Positions 7,071-16,630 are shown, counted from the stretch's first letter. The stretch is DNA of 22,711 nt from JBKPHS01 sp046729975 (GCA_046729975.1 JBKPHS010000061.1:1-22711); one strand, 5' to 3'. Made by a program: numbers and translations. The notes: generated from the sequence alone by a model not told the origin.

Positions 7071-7718
7071 CTAGCCGAACAGGTCGAGCTGCGGGACCTT
7101 CGCGACGGCGGTCTGCTCCTCCGGCTGCTGCTCGGCCAGAAGCTCCGGCAGCCGGCGGAAGTCGTCGCGGAGCTGCTGGAGGACGGGCGGGCTGCGCAGC
7201 GCCGCCGCCGGGTGGAAGAGCGGGTAGAGCGTCACGTCAAGGCCTCCGACGCGCCGCTCCTGTGGCCGCCCGTGCACGCGAGTGATGCCCTGAGAGCTGC
7301 CGCTCAGCAGCTTCGTCGAGAAGTTCCCGAGTGTGCAGATCACCTTCGGCTGGATCAGCTCCACCTGCCTCAGGAGGTAGGGCTTGCACGCGTCGATCTC
7401 GTCGGGCAGCGGGTCGCGGTTGCCCGGCGGGCGGCTTTTCAGGACGTTCGCGACAAACGTGTCGCGCCTGCGCTCCAGCCCGATCTCCTCGAGCAGCTGG
7501 TCGAGGAGCTTGCCGGCGCGCCCGACAAAGGGAAGGCCCTGCTGGTCCTCGTGGAAGCCGGGCGCCTCGCCCACGAACATCAGGTCCGCGTCGGCGTTCC
7601 CCATGCCGAAGACCACGTTGGTCCGATGCTCCGCCAGCGGGCAGCGGTGGCAGTCCTTGACCTCGTTGTAGAGAGCTACGAGCTCCTCTCTACGCTCGGC
7701 TGCCGGCCGCTCCGCCAT
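7071..7718 (-). CDS. udg: Family 4 uracil-DNA glycosylase (4Fe-4S) with C-terminal clamp-binding motif
   Basis: Base-excision repair enzyme removing uracil from DNA. The 215-residue protein has the family 4 motifs GEAPG (50-54) and HPAA (169-172), plus four candidate cluster cysteines: C23 and C26 in CHRCPL, C111 in DACKPY and C128 in VICTLGN. The fold's core runs to about residue 195. A short acidic linker then leads to QLDLFG (210-215) at the very C-terminus, which matches the bacterial sliding-clamp pentapeptide QL[SD]LF exactly. Start ATG 7718. It heads the ten-gene run and diverges from the pantothenate operon. A TACCCT hexamer ends 7 nt before the ATG and no clear Shine-Dalgarno sequence is seen. 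Confidence 0.95.
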   Translation of the reverse strand: MAERPAAERREELVALYNEVKDCHRCPLAEHRTNVVFGMGNADADLMFVGEAPGFHEDQQGLPFVGRAGKLLDQLLEEIGLERRRDTFVANVLKSRPPGNRDPLPDEIDACKPYLLRQVELIQPKVICTLGNFSTKLLSGSSQGITRVHGRPQERRVGGLDVTLYPLFHPAAALRSPPVLQQLRDDFRRLPELLAEQQPEEQTAVAKVPQLDLFG

Positions 7719-7725
7719 CGCCTGA

Positions 7726-7731
7726 AGGGTA
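7726..7731 (-). promoter_or_regulatory. Candidate -10 element of udg (leaderless geometry)
   Basis: On the minus strand TACCCT (TAnnnT) is followed by seven bases and then the udg ATG at 7718. That places a start of transcription at or next to the A of ATG, so the message may lack a leader. No good -35 hexamer is seen about 17 nt upstream. Shape only; unproven. Confidence 0.35.
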
Positions 7732-7757
7732 TGACCCCGACCGGCGGCGGGTATCCT
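7730..7757 (+). promoter_or_regulatory. Candidate promoter of the pantothenate operon
   Basis: TATGAC (7730-7735) and TATCCT (7752-7757) are 16 nt apart and lie about 70 nt before the first start codon. They resemble weak -35 and -10 hexamers. The 109-nt divergent gap 7719-7827 holds only this, the udg element and no recognised gene or riboswitch. The bases GGGTAT occur twice here (7727-7732 and 7749-7754). Confidence 0.3.
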
Positions 7758-7827
7758 TCATCTCGGCCGCTACCTGACCGGAGCGGACCAGCCGGAGCTC
7801 TTCCTTCATCAGGTCGACCGGTATCTC

Positions 7828-8619
7828 ATGCGAGAACTGGAGCGGCGAGAAGCCGACATCCCATCAACCCCCGCGCGAGTCGGGGTGGTCGGCCGTGGGC
7901 GCCTGGGCACCGCCCTGGCCGCGGCTCTCCGCCGGACTGGCGTCGAGGTCGACGGTCCCGTCGCCCGTGCCGAGATTCCGGTGGGCGACGCGATCGTGCT
8001 CTGCGTTCCCGATGGAGAGATCGCGGCCGCCGCCGCGGCCGTGGCCGGGGCCGCTCCGCTCGTCGGCCACACGAGCGGCGCCACGCCGCTGTCGGCACTC
8101 GAGCCGGCGGGCGCCGACGCCTTCGCCCTGCATCCGCTCCAGACGTTCGCCGGGCAGGAGGGAGATGCCGCGCGCTTCGCGGGCGCCGGCTGCGCGATCG
8201 CCGGCTCGACCACGACGGCGCTCGAGGCTGCGCGCTCGCTGGCCCTGCGGCTGGGCATGCTGCCGTTCGAGCTCCCCGACGAGCGCCGTGCCGCCTACCA
8301 CGCCGCCGCCTCGATCGCCTCGAACTTCCTGATCACCGTCGAGCACGCGGCCGAGTCCGTCGCACGGCGTGCCGGCCTCGAGCCGGAGGAAGCGCGCCGC
8401 CTGCTCGCGCCGCTCGTGCGCGCGACGGTGGAGAACTGGGCCGAGCTCGGCCCGAGCCGCGCCCTGACGGGGCCGGTCGCCCGCGGGGACGAGTTGACCG
8501 TCGCGACGCAGCGCGCCGCCGTGCGGGCGGCGGAGCCGCGGCTCGTGCCGCTGTTCGATGCCCTCGTCGAGGAGACCCGGACCCTGGCGGGCGCCCAGGG
8601 ACGGAGGGAGAGCGCGTGA
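7828..8619 (+). CDS. Rossmann/DUF2520 protein, probable PanG-type ketopantoate reductase
   Basis: A 263-residue protein with an N-terminal Rossmann domain (ARVGVVGRGRLGTAL, 16-30, a nucleotide-binding turn; VLCVPDGEI at the third strand; HTSGA 81-85) and an all-helical C-terminal half (HPLQTF 102-107; YHAAASIASNFLITV 157-171; ALTGPVARGD 212-221). This is the DUF2520 family, related in layout to 6-phosphogluconate-dehydrogenase-like reductases. From memory, the alternative ketopantoate reductase PanG of Francisella belongs to this type. Here it is first in an operon with panC, panD and panB, while no panE is present, so NADPH-dependent reduction of ketopantoate to pantoate is a good guess. Start ATG 7828 is the first start codon in the frame; the Shine-Dalgarno sequence is weak. 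Confidence 0.88.
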   Translation: MRELERREADIPSTPARVGVVGRGRLGTALAAALRRTGVEVDGPVARAEIPVGDAIVLCVPDGEIAAAAAAVAGAAPLVGHTSGATPLSALEPAGADAFALHPLQTFAGQEGDAARFAGAGCAIAGSTTTALEAARSLALRLGMLPFELPDERRAAYHAAASIASNFLITVEHAAESVARRAGLEPEEARRLLAPLVRATVENWAELGPSRALTGPVARGDELTVATQRAAVRAAEPRLVPLFDALVEETRTLAGAQGRRESA

Positions 8620-9482
8620 GAACGCTCCGCACGGTCGCCGATGTGCGCGCCGAGCTGCGAGCCGCCGAGCGGCCGATCGGCCTCGTCCCCACGATGGGGG
8701 CCTTCCACGAGGGCCACCTTTCGCTCATCCGCCGCGCCCGCGAGCAATCGGCGACCGTCGTCGTCTCGCTGTTCGTGAACCCCGCTCAGTTCGGCGAGCA
8801 GGACGACCTCGACGCCTACCCGCGCGACGAGGCCCGCGACGCCCGGCTGGCCGAGCGCGAAGGCGTCGACTTTCTGTTCGCGCCGTCCGGCGAGGAGGTC
8901 TACCCGCCGGGGTTCGACACCACGGTCGAGGTCGGCGGTCTGACCGAGACGCTCGAGGGTGATCCGGCACAGCGCGGGCCCGAGCATTTCAGCGGCGTGA
9001 CGACCGTCGTGGCCAAGCTCTTCAACATGGTCGGGCCGGACGCTGCGTACTTCGGGCAGAAGGACGCCCAGCAGGCGCTCGTGATCAGCAAGCTAGTCCG
9101 CGACCTCGACTTCCCGGTGCGAATCGAGGTCTGCCCGACGGTGCGGGAGCCCGACGGCCTGGCGCTCAGCTCCCGTAACGCGTACCTGGCGCCGGCGGAG
9201 CGCGAGCGAGCGGCGGCGCTGAGCCGGGCGCTGCGGGCCGCCGAGTGCGCGGTGAGCAGTGGGCAGACCGATGCGGCGTCGGTGCTGGCCGCCGCGCGCG
9301 CCGAGCTGGACGAAGCTCAGATCGACCCCGACTACCTGGAGCTCCGCTCGACAACCGACCTATCCCCCGTCGAGCGGGTCAACGGAACCACGCTTCTCGC
9401 CGTGGCTGCCCGAGTGGGCAGGGCACGGCTCATCGACAACACCGTCCTGGGAGGCGCCCCCTCCCAAGAGGGAGGCCAATGA
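8616..9482 (+). CDS. panC: Pantothenate synthetase (pantoate--beta-alanine ligase)
   Basis: Joins pantoate and beta-alanine with ATP, through pantoyl adenylate, to make pantothenate. The 288 residues carry PTMGAFHEGHLSL (25-37, with the HxGH nucleotide motif), SLFVNPAQF (51-59), FGQKDAQQ (146-153) and the KMSKS-equivalent LALSSRNAYL (182-191). The start is GTG 8616, within a GTGA overlap with the preceding gene and preceded by GGAGGGAG. The frame is open far upstream but that part is antisense to tsaE and udg. Its last codons encode a tail APSQEGGQ that contains an RNA structure over the panD ribosome-binding site. Confidence 0.98.
   Translation: MRTLRTVADVRAELRAAERPIGLVPTMGAFHEGHLSLIRRAREQSATVVVSLFVNPAQFGEQDDLDAYPRDEARDARLAEREGVDFLFAPSGEEVYPPGFDTTVEVGGLTETLEGDPAQRGPEHFSGVTTVVAKLFNMVGPDAAYFGQKDAQQALVISKLVRDLDFPVRIEVCPTVREPDGLALSSRNAYLAPAERERAAALSRALRAAECAVSSGQTDAASVLAAARAELDEAQIDPDYLELRSTTDLSPVERVNGTTLLAVAARVGRARLIDNTVLGGAPSQEGGQ
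9449..9475 (+). promoter_or_regulatory. Two mutually exclusive hairpins over the panD ribosome-binding site
   Basis: Three 6-base arms are seen: GGGAGG (9449-9454), CCTCCC (9460-9465) and GGGAGG (9470-9475). The middle arm can pair with the first (5-base loop CGCCC) or the third (loop AAGA). The third arm is the purine-rich sequence just upstream of the panD ATG at 9479, so the second pairing would hide it and the first would free it. It could tune panD translation; that is inference from complementarity only. Confidence 0.4.
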
Positions 9483-9859
9483 ACCGCACGATGCTGAAGT
9501 CGAAGATCCACCGCGCCCGGGTGACCGGCAGCGACCTCCACTACGTGGGCTCGATCACGATCGACGCCGACCTGCTGGAGGCGGCCGACATCCTCGAGCA
9601 CGAGCTCGTCCACGTACTCGACATCGACAACGGGGCCCGCTTCGAGACCTACACGATCGCGGGCCGGCGCGGCGGCGGTGAGCTGACGGTAAACGGAGCA
9701 GCCGCACGGCTGGTCCACGAGGGGGACACGGTGATCGTCGTCTCCTACGCGAGCTACGACGAGGCGGAGCTCGAGTCCTACGTACCGAAGGTGGTCCACG
9801 TGAACCAGCAGAACGAGATCGTCCGGGTGGACGACGCCGTCGCGGAGCTCCTGTCATGA
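9479..9859 (+). CDS. panD: Aspartate 1-decarboxylase proenzyme
   Basis: Makes beta-alanine from aspartate for pantothenate synthesis. The 126-residue proenzyme self-cleaves between G24 and S25 (HYVGSITID) to leave a pyruvoyl group on the new beta chain; K9 (SKIHRA) and the VNGAAARL region also match the family. The frame is open upstream to 9245, but ATG 9479 is the family start and overlaps the panC stop as ATGA. Its own stop overlaps panB by ATGA. Confidence 0.98.
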   Translation: MNRTMLKSKIHRARVTGSDLHYVGSITIDADLLEAADILEHELVHVLDIDNGARFETYTIAGRRGGGELTVNGAAARLVHEGDTVIVVSYASYDEAELESYVPKVVHVNQQNEIVRVDDAVAELLS

Positions 9860-10779
9860 GCAGCCGCCCGCGCGCATCCGCCCCGCCGGCCAAGCGCCAG
9901 GCGGTCACGCTGTCCAAGCTCGCCGAGAAGAAGGCGCTCGGCGAGCCGATCGTGATGGTCACGGCCTACGACTATCCGAGCGCCAGGGTCGCCGAGGAGG
10001 CCGGAGTGGACATGGTGCTGGTCGGAGACTCGGGCGCGATGACCGTGCTCGGCTATCCGAGCACCGTGCCGGTGTCGCTCGACGAGATGCTCATGCTCGC
10101 CGCGGCCGCCCGGCGCGGGTTGTCGACTCCCTTCCTCATCGGAGACCTGCCGTTCGGGTCCTACGAGAGCTCGAACGAGCAGGCGATCGCAACCTCGCAG
10201 CGCTTCGTCAAGGAGGCGGGCTGCGATGCGGTCAAGCTCGAGCGCGGCGGGACGTCGGTCGAGCGCGCGAAGGCGATCGCCGACGCGGGAATCCCCGTCA
10301 TGGGACACGTCGGGCTGACGCCGCAGACGGCCACCGCGCTCGGTGGGTACCGCTCCCAGGGCCGCACAGCGGAACGTGCGATGCGGGTCTACCACGACGC
10401 GATGGCGCTCGAGCAGGCCGGCTGCTTCGCGATCGTCTTCGAGGCGATCCCGAGCGAGGTGACGGAGGCCATCGCGCCCGAGTTCGAGATCCCGATCATC
10501 GGCATCGGTGCGGGTCCGGCGAGCCACGGCCAGGTGCTCGTCTTCCACGACCTGCTCGGCATCCACGACGGCCATGTCGGCCGGTTCGTGAAGCGCTACG
10601 GCGAGGTGCGCAAGGCGATGGTGGACGGAGTCGCCGAGTTCGCCCGCGAGGTACGCGAGCGCCGCTATCCCGAGGCCGAGCACGGCTACACGATGGCTCC
10701 CGACGAGGCCGAGCGCCTGCACGAGCTGCTCGCGGGCGAGCACGACCGGGCGCCCTTCTCAGGCGACTGGGGCGTGTGA
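9856..10779 (+). CDS. panB: 3-methyl-2-oxobutanoate hydroxymethyltransferase
   Basis: First committed enzyme of the pantoate branch: transfers a hydroxymethyl group from methylene-tetrahydrofolate to ketoisovalerate, giving ketopantoate. The 307 residues form a TIM-barrel with MVTAYDYPSA (34-43), VLVGDSG (54-60, a metal-ligand Asp), GDLPFGSY (96-103), AVKLERG (125-131), MGHVGLTPQ (149-157), VFEAIPSEV (194-202, with the catalytic Glu) and PIIGIGAG (213-220). The N-terminal 18 residues are an extra Arg/Pro-rich lead. Overlaps panD by ATGA and yjbQ by GTGA, so all four pantoate and pantothenate steps may be made from one message. Confidence 0.98.
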   Translation: MSSRPRASAPPAKRQAVTLSKLAEKKALGEPIVMVTAYDYPSARVAEEAGVDMVLVGDSGAMTVLGYPSTVPVSLDEMLMLAAAARRGLSTPFLIGDLPFGSYESSNEQAIATSQRFVKEAGCDAVKLERGGTSVERAKAIADAGIPVMGHVGLTPQTATALGGYRSQGRTAERAMRVYHDAMALEQAGCFAIVFEAIPSEVTEAIAPEFEIPIIGIGAGPASHGQVLVFHDLLGIHDGHVGRFVKRYGEVRKAMVDGVAEFAREVRERRYPEAEHGYTMAPDEAERLHELLAGEHDRAPFSGDWGV

Positions 10780-11192
10780 GCGTCCACAGCGGGAGGCTGC
10801 GCTTCTCGACGCGGGGCGACGGCGACGTGATCGACCTCACGGAGGGGGTCGAGAGCGTCGTGCGCTCGTCCGGCGTCGAGACGGGCGTGGCCTCTGTCTT
10901 CGTCCCGGGCTCGACCGCCGCCGTCACGACCATGGAGTTCGAGCCCGGCGGCGTCCAGGACCTGCGTGCGGCGCTCGAGCGGCTGATCCCGCGCGAGGGC
11001 GAGTACGAGCACAACCGCCTGAACCGGGACACCAACTCTCACGCGCACATGCGGGCCGCGATCGTCGGGCCGTCGGAGACCGTGCCGATCGAGGGCGGCC
11101 GTGTGGCGGCGGGGACCTGGCAGCAGGTCGTGCTGATCGACTTCGACGACCGACCGCGAGAGCGGACGGTGACGGTCACCGTCGTGTCCTGA
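10776..11192 (+). CDS. yjbQ: YjbQ/UPF0047-family protein
   Basis: A 138-residue member of the YjbQ (UPF0047) family, a small beta-rich trimer; some members have weak thiamine-phosphate synthase activity, and the physiological role is unsettled. The family patterns appear as GSTAAVTTMEFEPG (45-58), SHAHMRAAIVGPSETVPIE (88-106) and GTWQQVVLIDFD (113-124). The usual HTT of the first motif is replaced here by GSTAAV. Starts at GTG 10776 inside the panB stop (GTGA), making it the last gene of the pantothenate operon. A coenzyme-A or cofactor link is suggested only by position. Its stop lies 2 nt from the stop of the convergent acyltransferase gene. Confidence 0.92.
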   Translation: MSVHSGRLRFSTRGDGDVIDLTEGVESVVRSSGVETGVASVFVPGSTAAVTTMEFEPGGVQDLRAALERLIPREGEYEHNRLNRDTNSHAHMRAAIVGPSETVPIEGGRVAAGTWQQVVLIDFDDRPRERTVTVTVVS

Positions 11193-11194
11193 AC

Positions 11195-11863
11195 TCAGCC
11201 CGCGGGCGGAGGCTCGCCGGCGCGCTCGGGCGCCTCGAGCGCCTCCTTGATCGCCGCTTCCGGGGGCTTCCCAGGAGCCACGAGCTCGATCTCCTTGACC
11301 ACGCGCGCGGGCGCACCGGCGGCGATCGAGTGCGCGGGGATGTCCCGGGTGACCACCGAGTTCGCCCCGATTACGCAGCGTTCGCCCACCGTCACCCCGC
11401 TCGTGACGACGCAGTTGACCCCAAACCAGCAGTTGGAGCCGATCCTGACGGGTCCCTTGGAAGTGAAGCCCTGCCAGGTGATCGGCAGGTCCGGGTTGTC
11501 GAAGCGGTGGGCGGCGTCGCCGACGAAGCAGTGGTTGGCGAACATGACGTGGTCGCCGATCTCGACGCCGTCGACCGAGGCGATCATCGTGTTCAGGTTG
11601 AGGAAGCAGCCCTCCCCGATTCGCACGCGGCCTTCCTCGCCGATCGTGATCCAGCACCCCGGCTCGAGCAGCGTCTGGGCTCCGATCTCGAGCCGCCCGT
11701 CGCGGAGGCACTCGAGCACGTTGCCCTGGACTGGAACGCGCACGAAGAACTCGCCCCGCATGGCTTCGCGGTGGATGCGAAGACGGTTCCAGGGCAGGGC
11801 GTTGCGCTCGTACCAGCGCCACTTCTGCGCCCAGAGCCTCGCCTTCCGGTAGCCGTCGACCAT
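11195..11863 (-). CDS. Left-handed beta-helix (hexapeptide-repeat) acyltransferase
   Basis: A 222-residue protein with imperfect hexapeptide repeats over about 55-190 (for example IGAQTLLEPGCWITIGEEGRV, then VEIGDHVMFANHC, then VTVGERCVIGANSVVTRDIPAHSIAAGAPARVV). The GANSVVTRDIP and GAPAR patterns are those of maltose/galactoside-type O-acetyltransferases; a histidine in FANHCFVGDAAHRFDNP could be the catalytic base. The first 50 residues are basic and aromatic (RKARLWAQKWRWYERN), possibly a membrane-surface helix. The substrate is unknown; sugar or cell-envelope glycan is the common case. It lies 45 nt after uvrA and may be read through from it. Start ATG 11863 has no good Shine-Dalgarno sequence. 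Confidence 0.88.
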   Translation of the reverse strand: MVDGYRKARLWAQKWRWYERNALPWNRLRIHREAMRGEFFVRVPVQGNVLECLRDGRLEIGAQTLLEPGCWITIGEEGRVRIGEGCFLNLNTMIASVDGVEIGDHVMFANHCFVGDAAHRFDNPDLPITWQGFTSKGPVRIGSNCWFGVNCVVTSGVTVGERCVIGANSVVTRDIPAHSIAAGAPARVVKEIELVAPGKPPEAAIKEALEAPERAGEPPPAG

Positions 11864-11886
11864 CCGCGGAGCTTGCCACGGGCGGC

Positions 11887-11908
11887 GAGCCTGCGGGCTC
11901 AGGCAGGC

Positions 11909-11910
<2 letters not shown>
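11887..11910 (-). terminator. Hairpin overlapping the uvrA stop codon
   Basis: Perfect 8-bp stem GAGCCTGC/GCAGGCTC (11903-11910 and 11887-11894) with an 8-base loop, starting inside the uvrA TGA on the minus strand. There is no T-run after it, so it is not a classical intrinsic terminator. It may be a weak terminator or an RNA-stabilising hairpin between uvrA and the acyltransferase gene. Confidence 0.4.
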
Positions 11911-14785
<2,875 letters not shown>

Positions 14786-14792
14786 AAGAGCC

Positions 14793-14798
14793 AGTCTA
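14793..14798 (-). promoter_or_regulatory. Candidate -10 element of uvrA (leaderless geometry)
   Basis: On the minus strand TAGACT is separated by GGCTCTT (7 nt) from the uvrA ATG, so transcription would start at or beside the start codon. No Shine-Dalgarno sequence lies in between. The -35 match is poor, as is common for high-GC actinobacteria. An alternative upstream pair TTGGCC-N17-TCGAGT would bracket the SOS box. Confidence 0.45.
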
Positions 14799-14822
14799 GG
14801 GACCGGACCGGGCGACTCGATG

Positions 14823-14836
14823 CGAACAGAGGTTCG
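14823..14836. promoter_or_regulatory. LexA-type SOS box upstream of uvrA
   Basis: Perfect palindrome CGAAC-AGAG-GTTCG, identical in form to the Gram-positive/actinobacterial LexA operator CGAAC-N4-GTTCG. It is centred about 44 nt upstream of the uvrA ATG, a position where LexA would block RNA polymerase at the candidate promoter. It lies 13 nt past the antiporter stop codon, in a 64-nt gap. SOS control of uvrA is established in several bacteria. Confidence 0.75.
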
Positions 14837-14849
14837 GGGCCAATCCGAC

Positions 14850-16436
14850 TCAAACCTCCAGCCTCGACTCCTCCAGATCGATCTCCCGCTCGACCCGGTG
14901 CATCACGTCGTTGCTGATCGATCCGCCGTTCCGCAGCTCGACGACGGCCCGGCGCTGAACCGCGTAGATATCGTGCATGAGGCGCTGGTAGACGAGCGAC
15001 CGGTCCTCGATGCCGTCCTCGTCCTCGAGCAGGCCGGCGCGCGCCTTGAAGCGACGTTGGCGGAACTCGTAGAGGGCGCGTACCCGCTCGATCGTGTCGT
15101 CGCGGGTCCAGTCCTCGACCGACAGCTCATCGAGCCGCTGCAGGGCGGCGCGCGACGCGACGAGACGCGCCTTCACCTCCTCCGCCTCCTCGGCGGAGGC
15201 ATCCTCCTGCACGCCGAGGCCGCGGAGCAGGGCCGGCAGCGTCAGCCCCTGAACGACGACGGTGACCACGATCACGACGAAGGTGATGAACTGGATCAGG
15301 CTGCGATCCGGGAGCGGCGCCCCGGCGTCGGTCTCGAGCGGCAGCGCCAGGGCGGCTGCGAGCGAGACCGCGCCGCGCAGCCCAGACCATGCGCCGACGA
15401 CGCGTTCCCGCGCGCTCGACCTTCGCTCGCGCTGCGACGGGCGGCGGTCGAGTGCCCGGATGACATAAGGCACCGTGAACATCCAAACGAAGCGGGTGCC
15501 GATTACCGCGGCGCAAACCAACAGCGAGTAGCCGATCGCCTCTCCGGCGCCGCTGGCCTCGACGCCGTCAACGATCACCGGCAGCTGCAGCCCGATCAGG
15601 ATGAAGAGTGTGGCGTTGAGGATGAAGACGAGGATCTGCCACACGGCGAATCCCTGAAGCCGCATGTCCGGAGAGGCGATCTCCGGTGCTCGAAAGCCGA
15701 GGTAAATGCCCGCCGTCACGGCCGCAAGGACCCCCGACAGTCCGAGCTGGTCGGCGGGGATGTAGGCGGCGTAGGCGGTGAGCAGCGAGATCGTGATCTC
15801 GGTCGGCGTGTCGTCGACCCGCCGCCGGATCTCCGCGACGACGTATCCCACGACCAGTCCCACGGCGATGCCCCCGAGCGCCGCGCCGACGAACTCGAGG
15901 CTTGCGTCCAGCAGGGAGAAGCTCCCGCCCACGGCCGCCGCGACAGCGACCCGGTAGGCGACGAGCGCAGACGCGTCGTTGACGAGGCTCTCGCCCTCGA
16001 TCACGTTGACCATCCGCCGTGGCGCGCCCAGGCGGCGCATGATGGCCGTGGCGGCCACCGGATCCGTCGGCGAGACGATCGCGCCTAACGCGAAGGCCAG
16101 CGGCCACGACAAGCCGATCGCTTCGTGTCCGAGCACGGCGACCGCCCCGGTCGTCGCGAGGACCAGGCCGATCGCCAGCAGCGAGATCGGCCGCAGATTG
16201 GCGCGCAGCGTCCGCAGGTCCGCGAAGAAGGCGGCCGCGTAGAGCAGCGGCGGCAGGAAGATCACCAGGACCAGGTCGGGCTCGAGCTCGATCTCGGGCA
16301 TCCCCGGGGCGAGGCCGAGCAACAGGCCGCCAAGCACTAACGGGATCGGATAGGGCACCGAGACCCAGTGAGCGAGCGCGTTCAGTCCCGCGACCGAGGC
16401 GAACAGCACGAGGATGAAGGTCTCGAAGTCCTGCAC
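14850..16436 (-). CDS. Sodium/proton antiporter, CPA1 family
   Basis: Inner-membrane cation/proton exchanger for pH and sodium balance. The 528-residue protein has about twelve hydrophobic segments over residues 1-405. CPA1 marks are SPTDPVA (122-128) in one membrane segment and GESLVNDASA (148-157), where the Asn-Asp pair binds the cation; GAWSGLRGAVSLA near 347-359 supplies the conserved arginine helix. The last ~120 residues form a charged, helical cytoplasmic tail, often regulatory in this family. Start GTG 16436; no Shine-Dalgarno sequence, but TAACAA ends 7 nt upstream. Whether it prefers Na+, K+ or both is not decided by the sequence. Confidence 0.95.
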   Translation of the reverse strand: MQDFETFILVLFASVAGLNALAHWVSVPYPIPLVLGGLLLGLAPGMPEIELEPDLVLVIFLPPLLYAAAFFADLRTLRANLRPISLLAIGLVLATTGAVAVLGHEAIGLSWPLAFALGAIVSPTDPVAATAIMRRLGAPRRMVNVIEGESLVNDASALVAYRVAVAAAVGGSFSLLDASLEFVGAALGGIAVGLVVGYVVAEIRRRVDDTPTEITISLLTAYAAYIPADQLGLSGVLAAVTAGIYLGFRAPEIASPDMRLQGFAVWQILVFILNATLFILIGLQLPVIVDGVEASGAGEAIGYSLLVCAAVIGTRFVWMFTVPYVIRALDRRPSQRERRSSARERVVGAWSGLRGAVSLAAALALPLETDAGAPLPDRSLIQFITFVVIVVTVVVQGLTLPALLRGLGVQEDASAEEAEEVKARLVASRAALQRLDELSVEDWTRDDTIERVRALYEFRQRRFKARAGLLEDEDGIEDRSLVYQRLMHDIYAVQRRAVVELRNGGSISNDVMHRVEREIDLEESRLEV

Positions 16437-16443
16437 CGCCGCA

Positions 16444-16449
16444 TTGTTA
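16444..16449 (-). promoter_or_regulatory. Candidate -10 element of the antiporter gene
   Basis: Minus-strand TAACAA followed by seven bases and the GTG start at 16436, the same spacing as before uvrA and udg. The final T of TAnnnT is missing, so this is the weakest of the set. The rest of the 194-nt gap (16437-16630) holds two hairpins and no gene that I can see. Confidence 0.25.
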
Positions 16450-16545
16450 CCCGCCGGCGGTGGCGGTTGCGGGCGTTAGCCTGGATACCGGGACTGGCGA
16501 GCGTTTCCGAGTCGGAGGCCGAGCCAGGCGCCGACGGCGAGCGGA

Positions 16546-16563
16546 GCGAGGGTGAACCCTCGC
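16546..16563. terminator. Palindromic hairpin between divIVA and the antiporter gene
   Basis: Perfect 8-bp inverted repeat GCGAGGGT-GA-ACCCTCGC, or a 7-bp stem with a 4-base loop. No T-run on either strand. It may be part of the 3' end of the divIVA message or an operator; the sequence does not tell which. Confidence 0.35.
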
Positions 16564-16585
16564 GAGTGGGCCGGTGGCGCTTGGC

Positions 16586-16612
16586 GACGGCATTCCGCGA
16601 GGAAACGCCGTC
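16586..16612 (-). terminator. Stem-loop 18 nt after the divIVA stop
   Basis: GACGGC (16586-16591) pairs with GCCGTC (16607-16612), and inside it TTCC (16593-16596) pairs with GGAA (16601-16604) around a 4-base loop, with a small internal bulge. Its place just after the divIVA stop suggests a transcript-end hairpin, but there is no T-tract. In the plus sense the loop is GCGA, a GNRA tetraloop. Confidence 0.45.
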
Positions 16613-16630
16613 AGGATCGGTGATCCAGGC

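Noticed and set aside
7735..7827. Possible extension of the DUF2520 protein upstream of ATG 7828
   Set aside because: The frame is open back to 7735 but contains no ATG, GTG or TTG, so it cannot start there.
6696..8615. Very long plus-strand open frame (to 9482) running into panC
   Set aside because: The first part is antisense to tsaE and udg and has no family pattern; only the part from GTG 8616 is PanC. Long antisense frames are expected at this GC.
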